A DNA stretch of 64,000 nt from Sambucus nigra (Eukaryota > Streptophyta > Magnoliopsida > Dipsacales > Adoxaceae). The notes beneath the pieces were generated by a model that saw only the letters and a list, made by a program, of their open reading frames with translations, was not told the DNA's origin and did no database searches. This document shows, one piece after another, positions 12,200-24,199 of this stretch. The stretch is from contig CASBWL010000415.1 of assembly GCA_949130495.1 (NCBI GenBank), positions 1 to 64,000 of the forward strand. Reading direction: 5' to 3'. The position numbers and the translations under genes are program-made. The first letter of the stretch is position 1, and each line of letters starts with the position of its first letter.

Positions 12200-13650
12200 T
12201 TGATGCGACACACATCTGAAGAATCCCCAATTTTTCCACACTTGAGGCACTTATCTTTTTTAGGGTGTCGGTAAGGGTTTGAAGATTTGGGTTTAAGGGA
12301 ATTGGTCTGAATGTTGTGTGTACTTTGGAGTTGAGAGGAGAAGATAGTGCTGCTATTTTTGCTGTGAAAGTTGATAGGTTTCTGGAAATAGGATTAATTA
12401 TAATTATCTTGATGGTTGTGGGGAGAGATGTTGAGGTTAGAAGAAAGGGTATATGTGGACTTATTTGAGTGAATTTTTTTTTGGTTGTTTAGGGTAAAAT
12501 TGGACTTCTTGTTGCTGGGGTATGAAGCTTTGTGAAAAGGTTTTGAATTTTACATAAAATATTCTACTTTAAGGTCATTATTGATGGCATCATGAAGAAG
12601 TGTACTGGGGGGTAGCCAACCGCTCCTGAATATTTTTGTTCAAGCCATCAATAATTCTCCCAATAGAGAGCAATAGAGAGCACTAATCCCCATATCATTT
12701 CAAAGATTGGTTGCCTTGACGATAGTGTTGTAAATTTGTGATCAAATTTTTAATGTAATCAGGTGGAAAATACCAATTTTTTAATAATCATTTCGTTTGA
12801 GCCCAAGATTAGACAACACGGAGATTTTGATGCAGTCGGTCATGTTGGACATTATCCCACCAAGAAGAGGTGGCACATAAAAGCTTAAATGTGACAAGCT
12901 TGACTTCTTCTAGAGGTATGTTCATATAGTTAAAGAATCGCGCAACCGTTGACAACCAATCAAGAAAATCCTCAATATGCATATGCCCATTAAAAGAAGG
13001 AATATCTGCTTTTAGTCGATATTGAAAGGGTTGATTGTATTGGTGAGGAGTTACTTCAGCTTCATCGTAATTATCCTAAAGTGGATATTGCTGGTTGTGG
13101 AGGAAAAAGACAGTGTCTAGAGTTTTTCTCACGATAAGGAGGTGGGTATTTGGATTTGAGGACCAAATGGAGAGGTTTGGTTGCTATATTTCTGAGTTGG
13201 AGTATGATATTTATATCTATATGCCCAACTTTGGACACCATGGTTGGGGTGAAGGTGGGCAAGCTAATGATCAGTACGAGAATGGGTTTGGCTGATATGT
13301 TAGTTTGTTGGGTTATGGTTAAATTTGAAAGTTTCAGCATAAAATGGTGGATGATGGGGGTAAGTATTTGCAGTGGCATGATGGATTACTGTTGTGGAAG
13401 ATTTGGATTGGAGGAGTGGGAATGGAGGACGGGGAAAAGATTGAGGACATGTTGTTGTCTTTTCTGGATCATATTGATGCAGAACTTCATCTCCAAGGTT
13501 CTTCTTCCTGTTCTGCTTCATAATGACACCAAGGATCATGTCTTACATATATTTGATCAATCTAGCTTTGGAATCTTTGAACCTTTGATCCAATTGATCA
13601 TTAGTAACAAAGTTGTTTCCTTCAACCACATTTTTGGTAGGCTCTCAAGC
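12200..13650 (-). pseudogene. Gag region of Ty3/gypsy element, broken
   Basis: Minus-strand frames carry phrases typical of chromovirus gag: KADIPSFNGHMHIEDFLDWL near 13010-12950, then FFNYMNIP and WWDN. A zinc knuckle follows near 12260-12215 as CLKCGKIGDSSDVC, in which the histidine of the CCHC set is replaced by aspartate. Gag would form the particle and bind element RNA. Numerous stops and shifts are present. The 180-codon plus-strand frame at 13150-13692 is antisense to this region and not a gene. Confidence 0.8.
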
Positions 13651-13653
13651 AAC

Positions 13654-13665
13654 GCTCTGATACCA
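13654..13665 (-). other. Primer binding site, initiator tRNA-Met type
   Basis: The minus strand reads TGGTATCAGAGC three bases after the LTR boundary. This is the standard plant retrotransposon primer site complementary to the 3' end of initiator tRNA-Met, and it fixes the 5' side of the element. Confidence 0.9.
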
Positions 13666-13668
13666 CTT

Positions 13669-13987
13669 AACGTAGGCAGGATCATGATTTAAATGCAAAC
13701 CAAAAATTATGGGAGAAATCTAAACCTGAAGGTAAGAATTAGAGAAATATTGATAGTAAACTAATAACCAAATCTGTAGAAACTGAATTGGTCTTGCATA
13801 ATAATTTGTAGAATGTACCCCATGCACTTTATAGGCTCATGACATCTAAATCTACCTAAAATTTGACTGGACTGTTGACTTGATCGGGTTGACAGAGTCA
13901 AATTGAGTTGACCTGATCAAATGGAGTTGACTCGATTAAAGCAGAAACTAGTCCTCTATGAAATCTAATGCATCATGTTCTACATCA
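13669..13987 (-). repeat. 5' LTR of the 5.7-14.0 kb Ty3/gypsy element
   Basis: Partner of 5728-6195. It lacks about 150 bp found in the middle of the other LTR (junction near 13858-13862) and differs by scattered substitutions and small gaps, consistent with an old insertion. Flanked on the right by GTTTT. Confidence 0.9.
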
Positions 13988-13992
13988 GTTTT

Positions 13993-16900
13993 CCATGGGG
14001 TGGAAGGTTGTGTTTTTAAACTGTATTTTAGCTCAACACTACACGATATGACATTAAGTATTTTTAACCTATCATAGTTATAAATTGTCGACTTATGCAT
14101 AAGAAACTACACAATTAAAGAAGTTCCTAATTTTCACATCTATGTAAACATAGAAAGACTAAAAATATGAAAAAACGTGAGGAGAGAACATAGAGTGTCG
14201 CTGACAATGGGGGTATTACTTTAACCGCAATTTACACGAGTTTGTTTGGACAAATGAGGTTACCTCCCTTAAAAAGATTGTTGCATTTGGCGTTGGGCAT
14301 AGGTGTCTCACCATTTTAAGCCCCTAGTTTTTCAGATGTCGTCTTGTATGATTGAATAATAGGTGTATTTGGGGCCTTTGCTCACGTGTTTAGTAAACAG
14401 AGGGTGTAGTAAGGTATGGGTGATGAACGATTATGAAGTGACAGAGTTGGATTAAGTTGCTATCATTTGTTGTACCAATTCCTGGTCCTAAGACTAGTAT
14501 TTATTTTATAGATTTTTAAAAGAACAGTGACGAAGTTATTTTGAATTGAAATCTAACAAAGCTTATTTGGTACAATTTGATGACAAAGACTATTCGGGAT
14601 GTTCCAGTTCGTGGTCTGCGTTAAGAATTTTATGTCGGTATTTTATGAAAACAAGGAAATGAGAAAGGCCGAAGAAAAGAAAGAATGAGAAGAGGTAAAA
14701 CAACTTAAAAATCATCTTGAAGTAGGTTTTCGATCTTTAATCTCGATAACTAATTGTCCGTTTGAAATTATTGCCCTCTTCTAGAGTTCTTGTGCTTATA
14801 ATGAAAATAATACTAGAAAAGAGGCAGGTTAGAAGTTATTTTGTAGCATTCTTATGGATGACTGCTAGGTTCTTATTTATATATGTATAATTGATTCCCT
14901 TGTTGGCTTGCTTGAGTTCAATGATGAGAATGGAATTAGACAAAAATTAAGCCATTCCTGATAATTTTACCCACTTGATCTTAAATACTAACATGGTTTG
15001 CAAAAAAATTGTTTTCTCAAGATACATGAACAAAAAGAAAATTGTAATATATGTTTATTTTTACTTTTATAGTGAAGGAGACTAGTAGTATGTGTGATTC
15101 TCACAATAAGTATAGAAAATCGCTAAAAATATCTTTCCATGAACGTACAAATTATGAGTGGGAGCTTTGGTAATATTCTGCACATTGTTAGTTGAATCTT
15201 TCGATTTATAGTATACATATTGTGTGTGAATATATGTATGTAGATATATATTAGGTGTTGTAGTATGTGTTTGAATTGGAAGAATTGGTTTTCCTATGAT
15301 GATAGAAGAATGGATTTTACAGTAGGTTGGTTAGTAGTGGCTTCATTTCAGTCTAGAGAGGTTAAGCAAATTTGAAGAAATAGATGAGCTTTGTAGTGGC
15401 TTGCTAAAGATTGTCCATAAGGGTAAACAGACTCGTTGTTCATTGACGATGAACAAAAGTTGTGTATGTTATTTGTTTAAGGGTGGTATTAAAGTTAAAA
15501 TCATTAACTGAAATCATTCACAGAGCTGCAGAAATGTGAGATAAAGAATGGTTTGATTATGCCTATATTGTGGGTTAATTTGATTTTGTAAAAATGCTTT
15601 GGCTTTAGCCAACGTAGTATGTGATCAAAGGTTAAACACTTGGTTATAACATAAACTGATGTCTCCCCGGTACCTCCCCTTTCATAGGCAATTGTTACAA
15701 CTCTGTATATGGTCATATACCAAGAACATAGAAGTAAAACACGCAATTGGTAATAAAATAATAAAATTAAGTTCAACACTTAAATGCATAAGAAATAGAG
15801 AACCTACTAACTTGATATTTATGAATTTCGTTACTTGTATGAATCACGATATATGAATGCTAAGACTAGTATTTGCATGCAAGAACTTGCGTGTTGCCAT
15901 TGTCTGCCAATAATATTATGGTGGTTCCAGTTTTAACTGTGTAATGGTTTTGGATTGTAGAAATAATGTAAAGTATATTTTTACACAAACATCTAAATAT
16001 TCCAACTGAATAGATTGTCTAATTGAAAATTACAATTGACAAATTATGATGCAATGTGCCAAAATTTATTTTTTAAAGACAATTAATTGGTGTCTATATA
16101 AAAATATAATATACTTACTCATACATGTGCATTTGCGGGAAACAATTACAGGCTCATCATCAAGTCCAATGCCGCCCCAGTTTTGAAGAGTTTTTTTTTT
16201 CCAAGACAAAGCTCACAATGCGCATTATGAGGCTGCAGTTTGGGGTAGTTCCTGATAATAATTAAAATACCTCGCTTCCTTTAAGTTTAAATGGATCTTG
16301 TGAGATACGCTTCTTCAAATGTAATCTCTCTCTCTCTTTCTTTATTCAAAGATACATGCAATATTATAACAAAGATTATTTATACTTATTTCCACAATTT
16401 TTAGTTTCAAAAGAACTACAAAATCAATTTTATGAATATTTCACTAGATTAAGAAGTGAACACCAATTCATCTAGAGAGGAGTTAATGAAGCTAGACAAA
16501 ATTTAAAATTTCATTAAGCATGTGGACAGGCTTATATGAAGGAAAAGTCCAAAATTACCACACACGTACCAAATTTAACTATATTGTTATTAGTAATTGT
16601 ATTCCAAAATTTACATGCCTAGCTCTTAATTATCCTACTGATTCAGAGCACTGAGTTATCCTCTATGACATTTCAACCTTAAAGGAGAGAGTCTAGAGTC
16701 AGAGGCTACACTTCTCACAATAACATGAGTAAGCTATTTTAGTTGTTTGGAAGAAAATATTATGGTATGTTACTCTTTTTGTGACGTATCTCAACTATAG
16801 GACGACATTAGGTATTGTTTTAAGTTTTAAATGTATCAAGACATAACATTTTATTATCCTAAATTGATCATCAACAAACAATGGTACTCAATTTTTTATT

Positions 16901-18054
16901 TATTCTAGCAGGGTAGAGGGTCGGGGGGAGAGATTAATATTTCTTTGATTTACTGGTCCTACCAATGTGAAATCGAAGAAATTATTGATATATCAAAAAA
17001 AGGATTTAATGGAGTGATCACAAAAACCATAATATCTTTAGCAGGAACATATACGAGCTTCATCCTTGTTCATTGCTCTATGTGTTCACTCCTATATGAA
17101 AAAAAAATCTTTGGTCTAAGTTAAAAGAAAAGAAAGTTTCTTGGGTGGAAAGTGAAGAGGATCTAGAAAGGTAAGTGATTTAGTTTTATTCAAAAGCATC
17201 TCTCTCGTGAGGGGAATTTGTACATAGATGAACCATTGCTTGAGCTAATACCTATGTTACTGACTAAAAGGGAGAATGACTTATTCTTACATACTAGTCA
17301 TGGAAGAGATCAAACACGAAATTTTAGGTTAGAATGTTGATAATACCGGGGTTTTCAAGTCATTTAAATAATTCTGTTGAGTCTACAAATTTCGCAAGGT
17401 CATCCCACATACGGAAGAACACGTTGGTGGAGTGTTGAATGGCATGTGTGGTATGCTTTACTGCCAAAAAATGTCTCTACTGTACTCCAGAATTGTTCAA
17501 ACACTGGCTTCCTATAGATGAAGCCCTTTAAAGTATTGGAATAAGACGTGTTTCAGATATTACTATTGTAATCAGAACAAGGAAATTTTACTAATTTATT
17601 TGCTGTTGGTCTTGTGGCAAAGTAAGTGTGGCAGGTACAAAGGAAGAGAGCCTCTTGTTTCTCTAATATAATAGGCAAAATAGAAAAAAAATAATGGGTA
17701 GGCCATTGAATTTGTTGTTTGTAGGAGGGAAATAGTAGTCAAAGCATTAATAAGATCTACATTTTCCATGGTTAATTAGTTCTGCTATTTTTTCCAAAGC
17801 ATTAACTCTTTATGAAAATTAATATCTTTAGTCACTCATCTTGTATTTTAATAAAATATTCTGGAACTACTTCAACAAACCCATATGCTAGAGAGTGCAT
17901 CATAATACTGATCTTAGGTCCTAAACCAAAAGGTAATATTAATCCATAAATGATATTCACTAAGACAAAAAAAAATTCAATAACTAGTGGAGGAAGTAGA
18001 GACATCAAGACTCACGTTAAAGAAAACTGAATTACCAAAAAGGTCATTTGGTTT
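13993..18054. other. No recognisable gene
   Basis: About 4 kb of AT-rich sequence with only short open frames (none above 91 codons). There is a small (TC)n run at 16326-16340 and a possible 3' splice-like TTACAG at 16147 before a short open stretch, but I recognise no exon. Nothing here aligns by eye with the rest of the window. Confidence 0.5.
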
Positions 18055-18310
18055 CATGTCGTGTCGTGTTTGTGTCAAAATTACAAGCCGTGTTATCGTG
18101 TCTTGTCGTATTAATCGTGTTTTTATTCAGGTTATCGTGTCTTTTTATGTTTAATTCATTGTAAAATTTATGAAATCGTGTTAGTCATGTCGTGTCGTGT
18201 TCTATGCGGGTCGTGTTTGTCTCAGATAAGCACAAAGTGGTGTTGTGTCGTGTTCGTGTCCAAGAAAACCTTGTCATGTTGTGTCGTGTCAGTGTGTGAC
18301 CCGACCCAAA
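18055..18310 (+). repeat. GTGTCGTGT-rich degenerate repeat at the left duplication breakpoint
   Basis: Many copies of CGTGTCGTGT and CGTGTT spaced irregularly, ending in GTGTGACCCGACCC. Similar GTGTC-rich tracts occur in several plant non-autonomous elements. The 10.24-kb duplicated unit starts inside it, at about 18231. Confidence 0.7.
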
Positions 18311-18507
18311 AATATTAATCTCTACCCTAATCATTATTATCAAGCAAGCCAACGTGAAAAATCAATTGTGGAGATATCAATAAGAACCTAAGCTTTAATA
18401 GAAATGCTATAAAATATCTCTTATATTATTTTACAGATATATAAAATAAAAGAATGTATTCTTACTATATGCACAAGAAATCTAAAAAGGGGAAAGGAGT
18501 ATAGACA

Positions 18508-18514
18508 TATAAAA
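18508..18514 (+). promoter_or_regulatory. TATA box of small ORF module 1
   Basis: TATAAAA lies 66 bases before the ATG at 18574, with a short A/C-rich leader between (ACAACAAGATCATACAAG just before the ATG): spacing normal for a plant promoter and 5' UTR. The second copy of the unit keeps it at 28750; the inner modules have TTTAAAA instead. Confidence 0.5.
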
Positions 18515-18573
18515 TACCTACATATAGGGAAGATCAAAAAACCTACTTCAATAACACAACAAGATCATACAAG

Positions 18574-18819
18574 ATGATGCATTACCTCTTCTTCTTATCC
18601 CTTTTCTTCGGTCTCTCTCTCATTTTTTTGTCTTTTACTAAAGTAACAATACTTTCCACACAACCCCCAAAATCAAATTCTCGATGCAAACCACAAACCG
18701 AAACATACCCAATAATCTCTCACTCATCAAATTGGGAGTACAAACAACATCGACTTAATCCAAGACTCTTTCACCCCATAATATTTCATCACCCATATCT
18801 CACTACCCTCTTCATGTAA
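18574..18819 (+). CDS. Small hydrophobic-N-terminus protein, module 1, copy A (81 aa), function unknown
   Basis: I do not recognise the gene. The first 24 residues (two Met, then HYLFFLSLFFGLSLIFLSF) form a signal peptide or membrane anchor. The rest is polar, with a proline/basic linker and a C-terminus rich in H, P, L and F; it has one cysteine. A TATA box and a short A/C-rich leader precede the ATG. The module occurs four times in the window (18574, 20544, 28816, 30786), and the reading frame diverges after about residue 45 between modules. It may be a first exon: GTAATC follows the last codons and could be a splice donor. The YPII phrase after a hydrophobic anchor and linker is faintly like a cytochrome P450 N-terminus; that is a weak guess. 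Confidence 0.3.
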   Translation: MMHYLFFLSLFFGLSLIFLSFTKVTILSTQPPKSNSRCKPQTETYPIISHSSNWEYKQHRLNPRLFHPIIFHHPYLTTLFM

Positions 18820-20543
18820 TCACCACATGAACAAAGCCATTCCCAACAACACACCTAATATTATATCATACAAGACCACATCAGAAAAATCAGGGGTGGA
18901 AACAGGTGAAATACCTTAGCTCCTACATTAAAAGCTACAATTTCTAAATGGGAAGAAACCTCCCTATCCAAAAAAAATCTTGTTCAAATAGCCTTTAAAG
19001 TAAATGCCCCATATACCATCATGAATTTAAGAAGGGAAATTATGAATACTTCGCTATGAATTCAATTTCAATAGTAAAATCTTGCTTCAGAACGGATCCA
19101 CACGTCATTTTTTCCTAGAACTAAATTACCCAAATGACGATAAAATCATGATTAGTGGAATCATATCAAAACCCATAAGATGTATTAGGCATGATGATAA
19201 CGTTTTGGTAGATAACAAGTGGATGTTGAAAGTTAATGTAGATTCTTGTAACATTTTGTTACAAATATTTCTTGTGATCAAGGTGCGTTTCATTCCTTAT
19301 TGTGTATGATTTGGCCAAACACTTATAAAAGATCTCAAATATAAGGAACTACAACCAATTGATGCAAGGACATTCATATAACTAGTTTAGACGAGGAATT
19401 ACCTTGGGATGACTAGATAAAACTTGTCTACATTATATACACTAGAGACCTCTGTCATTTTTGTGTAGCCTCTTGAATTTATGGGAATAAATATTGACAC
19501 GGGCAAAGTCTGAAAAGTCAATCCAAGGGGAAAATTTTGTTATTAACATATTTTCCAATATTAAGGAGTGCAAAGTTCTATATTATGGGGAGAAATTTAT
19601 GTATGTTGACAAAGTAATTCTAATTTCATTATTTCTCAAAAACCTTGGCATTAAGGCCATTATATGAAAGTTTACTGAAAATAAATCAAAAGCTTATTCG
19701 AACATTCACTTAACTTTTTCATTTGTTTGTTAATTATGCTTGAATTCATTATAGGGTAGTGCATACAAATTATTACACCTAAAATATGATCCTAATCACA
19801 TTTTAAAATTGTTGCATGAATTTGTGCCTTCGATAAATACGCATCAAATCTCTAAATACACATTCGTCATGAAGGTATTTACTCACATAAATAACTTTTG
19901 TGACTTCGTAGAGACACAACTATGGAAATTCCAATGCTCTAACTTATGGTTCAGTGGGTGGGCACCAAGACAAATAAATATGACCCAATAAGAAGGCCCT
20001 TGCTGGGAAAACTTTGGTCTCACCTCCTGACAACTAAGTCAATTTAAGTGGTTTAATATAACAACTTAATTGTTTAATTTAAGTCAATTTCAGTGGTTTA
20101 ATCTAGTTTATGGTTCAGTCATGAATATTAAATATAATAACTTGGTTTCTAGGAACTGGACACAATAATTATATCTGGCGTTCAAATACCATGTAACATA
20201 AATTAGGAGCTTTTCTATCCCTTACCAATTTTATTCACTACAAACCAACATCAATTCATCAGTGATTAAAATCAACACTTGTTCACTGTCGTGGAATTTG
20301 GTTCGTTCATTCAGTCCCAAAAAAGGAAAGTGGACTCTTAATTTGGAACATCCCAAAAAGGAATAGTGGACTCTTAATTCGGGATGTAGGGAGTATTATT
20401 TTACAGATCTGTAAGATACGAGAATGTTTTCTTACTATATGCACAAGAAATCTAAAAAGGGGTAAGGGCTATAGACATTTAAAATACCTACACATAGGGA
20501 AGATCGAAAAACCTACTTCAATAACACAACAAGATCATACAAG

Positions 20544-20726
20544 ATGATGCATTACCTCTTCTTCTTCTCCCTTTTCTTCGGTCACTCTCTCATTTTTTTG
20601 TCGTTTCCTAAAGTAACAATACTTTACTCACAACCCCCAACATCAAATTCTAGAGGCGAACCACGAACCAGAGCATACCTAATAGTCTCACTCATCAAAT
20701 TGGCAATACAAACAATATCAACTTAA
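20544..20726 (+). CDS. Small hydrophobic-N-terminus protein, module 2, copy A (60 aa), function unknown
   Basis: Diverged duplicate of the module at 18574; similarity runs from about 20395 (TTTTACAGATCTGTAAGATA) past 20860. The N-terminus is MMHYLFFFSLFFGHSLIFLS. A small deletion near codon 46 moves the frame, so the C-terminus (SLIKLAIQTIST) differs from module 1 and the protein ends early. The TATA position reads TTTAAAATACC. The strong conservation of leader and hydrophobic segment contrasts with the shifted C-terminus, which suggests a decaying copy or a first exon whose downstream exons are gone. Confidence that it is a working gene is low. Confidence 0.25.
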   Translation: MMHYLFFFSLFFGHSLIFLSFPKVTILYSQPPTSNSRGEPRTRAYLIVSLIKLAIQTIST

Positions 20727-21594
20727 CCCAAGACTCTTTCGCCCAATAATATTTCATCACACATATCTCACCACCCTCTTCATGTAATCACCACATGGAT
20801 AAAGGCGTACCGAACACCACACCAAATATTATATCATACAAGACCATATCAAGGTGAAACAGGTGCCTTTCATTTTTGTGTAATCTCTTGAATTTATGGG
20901 AATAGGTATTGACAAGGGCAGGATCTAAATTTTCAGTCCAAGAGGAATATTATGTTATTAACATATGTTTTTTTTCAATATTAATGAGTGCAAAGTGTAT
21001 TAAGAATTCTCTATTAAGGTTATAAGTGTTCAAGTTTTCACTATTGAGTAAGTTCGAAGAGAAAATGGTCAATGGGTTTTAATTAAAAAACATTTGGGGG
21101 ATTTTGTTTATGTTTAGTCAGAATTGTAAATGACCTTATCACCCTACACCATATCAGAGAAAAAGCATGTTTTTTTTATCAGACATACAACAAGATGTAT
21201 ATGTACATATATAACTAAGAAACGGGAAGGGTGCATGAAGGAAGTGGATCAGCAGTCCACTGAGAACGTAGAATAAGAAAAGAAAAAACTATAAATATAG
21301 GAAAATTCTAACATGGTCATTCATACTGCACTATAGACTGTGAATAAGAATTATGAAGAATGTAGATGCGAAATCAATGAAACATATTGAAATAACCCAT
21401 GATGGCAGGAGATGGTATTAGTGATGTTTCGAATACAATAGCTATTTTCTAGTATCTAAAAGAAATGAAAAGTAGAATTGGAGTTATTTTTTCCCTCTCA
21501 TGATTCTAATCTTCAAGAAATATATCATAGAAAGACTTTTTTTGCTGCAATCATTTTAAGATGTTGAGATGAGTATGAAAAGGAAACCCCTCTA

Positions 21595-21850
21595 ATGGAT
21601 GAGTTAAGGAGATTTCAAAAATTTATGCATATGTTTTTTAATTTAGGGGGGGGGGGGGAATTCCCCAACTATCAAAAGATTGAAAAATCTTATTCGAAAT
21701 CACAAATTTCTTTAGTGGCATTAATGGAACCTAGGGTTGACAGTGAGTACATAGAACAACTGAGATTGAAAATAAATTTTCAAGGAACTGTGTATAAGTT
21801 GCAAGGCGGATTCTATACAGGGATCAGTTTAAGCGCTCACTCTTTTTAAA
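21595..21850 (+). pseudogene. LINE (L1-type) endonuclease N-terminal fragment, copy A
   Basis: The frame contains ISLVALMEPRVDSEYIEQL and YKLQGGFYTGI. In plant L1-type LINEs the endonuclease begins with a similar stretch, a hydrophobic LVLVEPR-like strand with the catalytic glutamate, followed after 25-30 residues by GGFSGGI. The upstream part of the frame runs through a poly-G tract (21647-21659) and is not element coding. The continuing endonuclease sequence is found only at 24,200, so about 2.35 kb separates the parts. Confidence 0.55.
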
Positions 21851-21969
21851 ATCAATTCAGTAGTTAACAGGGCACTTAATAGTATTAATTGTCATGTCTC
21901 ACTGTAGGGTGTATGTGCACTTTTTTCATATTGTCATCATTGAAATCCATAAGAAACATAATTAACAAA

Positions 21970-22160
21970 AAGGTCGTACCCAGTTCACAAGGCTCCCGCT
22001 TAATTGCAGGTGCACTCCTGCTTAATTGCAGGGTCTGGGAGAGGCGGATGTCTCCTGGTCTTACCCCCATGTATGAAGAGGCTGCTCCCATGTCTTGAAC
22101 CCGAGACCAACTGTAGCTTGGGCAATGGAACTTTCCATCGGACCAAGGTACGGCCTCTAT
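21970..22160 (-). mobile_element. SINE (Au-like), copy A
   Basis: On the minus strand a tRNA-derived head with a B-box-like GGGTTCAAGAC (near 22100) is followed by GGGAGCAGCCTCTTCATAC, GGGGGTAAGACC and CGCCTCTCCCAGACCC. This succession is the signature of the widespread plant Au SINE type, known from memory of its consensus. The same block is at 32214-32400, and on the plus strand at 42455-42570. The 3' side has a small tandem duplication of GCTTAATTGCAGG. Confidence 0.65.
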
Positions 22161-24199
22161 TAAGAAACAGATAAATATAAGAGAATTCTAGAATTACAGC
22201 TTAGATATCCAAACCATGTAAAAATTGTCAATGAAAAAGAACTGAAGAGAGTAGAATATTAACCAAATCTTAAAGCCACGTCGGGAAATGTATGCAATTT
22301 TAATTAGTAAAATCGTAGCTATTGTAGTTTCTCTTTTATCTTTATCTGTTGGTCCAGAATGAGCTTATTGGTCCATTCTGAATTTCCATTCTCTTATAAA
22401 GAATGATAATCTAGCATTCAACATTAAGTCCTTGTTTGGTTAGAGGGGAAATTAAGTTTACCCTTAAAAGATTTTAATGGTGAAAGTACTTTAATCTACT
22501 CAAAGATTAAAAGATAGTTCTAAAAAGGTGTACATAATATATGACTTCTTATGCTAAAAAATAGTTCTGAATATGTGTCACCATTTTACATTTGACATAG
22601 GTAAAAAATATTTGACTCTGAACATAAGTATAAGAGAAGAATACTTGATATTAATTTGGTGCCTTTGTGTACTGGCAGTATTTTAATAAATTGGCATATA
22701 CCCATCTTGCAGTTCTCTACACGAAATCCTAGGACTATATCTAGGTGTTTCTTAACGGAGAATTGAATCAGCAGAGAATGGGGGTATGCAACTTTTATAT
22801 CACGTGTGAGTTGTAAGACCATATGGAACGCAAGAATGTCTACTTCATAATGTATATACAGAATTGAATTCTACATGCAGTTCTCATTTTCAGGGGTGTT
22901 TTTATTGAACCCCAATTTTCATTCTATACCCCCAAAATTATTTAACTGAGACTAAGGAGATGAAATCCATCTAATAACAAAAGATGGGATGTATAGAAGA
23001 CTAAACTTGGCCCATTTATGTTTACAAGTTGGGATAGACACATTATGACAAAAACCTTTCACTTCCTTGAAACTCGGGTTGAGCTAATTGTTCATTTGAA
23101 TGGGTGAAAATCGTTGGCAAGCACCAAATCTTATTCTATGTCAGCGGTGACACTGCACATCTATTTTCCAACTAATATGCTACTAAATCGAAGTAAACAT
23201 AAACACTAGAAAAACATAATGTAAACCATAAAATCCTAACCATGTATTCCTAAAACATCTGTGAACCCATAAATTGATATTGAAGATTACAAATGGGTGA
23301 GGTTTCGGTTGTGAATCTGTGAACAGTACAAAAGTGCTCCCAATGGATTTTAACTGGAAAGGTTGTTTGTACAACTTCCGTTTCATTCTACAATTGGTAT
23401 CCTAATAGAATTAAATAACTTTAATTTGAATTTTGTTCACATATTATAATTGAACGGGTTGCTTGTATAGGGGTATAGTTGTCTTTTAATGCACTTATAA
23501 CTTCTACAATAAGTGTTCTAATAGAAGTGAATCTCTTCATAATGGACTTGTCGAATAACGACAACTTTTGATCTGGGTGGTTTAAATGGGTTTTAATTTT
23601 CTATGTACACATTTATAAGTTTGAACTTTAGAAAGTTGTTAACATGGTTTGTAAAAAGAAAATTTGGGTGGGGATAAAAACACCTTTTTTAAAAAATATC
23701 TTTCTTAAAAGATTTGAGATGCATATGCTTTTGTTAAATTTTATATGCAACACTTGTCATCCCACACCTTAAAGTGAATCATGTTTGGTAAGATTCAAGG
23801 TATTGTTGTGAGGAAATTACTTCAAATTCCTTCTCTACATTTTACTTTTCAACTCTAAAAAGAGGCCACTGACATAAATCACATATTATCTGCAGCTCAT
23901 TCACTGAAATATTTGGCACTGATCACTTTATTAATGTACTAAGTGACCAAGTCTACATTGTTAAAGAACTGCCAAGCCAATACTCTTGGAGAACCAAGGA
24001 GTATTGTGCTACAGGAATACGAGCTACTAGAATTAAAATCGGATGAAATGATGCCCATTACTAACTACAAAATGCTACAATTTAAGTCAGTTAGTGGGAA
24101 ATAAATCAGGTTTCTTATTCCCTAAAGTCACCAAATCATATCAGATCATGTCAGATTCAATGTTAAAAGCACATTTCTAACATTTGGAAATAATGAATT
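22161..24199. other. Sequence between the two LINE fragments, no gene recognised
   Basis: AT-rich; short open frames such as 22586-22822 and 23183-23386 (minus) are preserved in copy B, but only because the duplication is recent. Contains a CACCTT-flanked block near 23690-23780. No domain recognised. Confidence 0.45.

Larger units (their letters stand above)
5728..13987 (-). mobile_element. Complete, degenerate Ty3/gypsy (chromovirus-like) retrotransposon with a nested solo LTR
   Basis: Two direct repeats (5728-6195 and 13669-13987) act as LTRs and are flanked by the 5-bp duplication GTTTT (5723-5727 and 13988-13992). Reading on the minus strand from the right, the order is LTR, initiator-Met tRNA primer site, gag, protease, reverse transcriptase, RNase H, integrase, LTR: the Ty3/gypsy order. 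Every domain carries frameshifts or stops, so the element is dead. Without the 2745-bp insertion at 9124-11868 it would be about 5.5 kb, normal for a compact chromovirus. No chromodomain is visible after the integrase, so the sub-lineage is not assigned. Confidence 0.9.

Noticed and set aside
13071..13692. Plus-strand frame of 180 codons and companions
   Set aside because: Antisense to the gag region of the 5.7-14.0 kb retroelement, whose coding strand is minus.
16147..16260. Possible exon after TTACAG
   Set aside because: A single splice-like hexamer and about 35 open codons; no partner exon or recognised motif.
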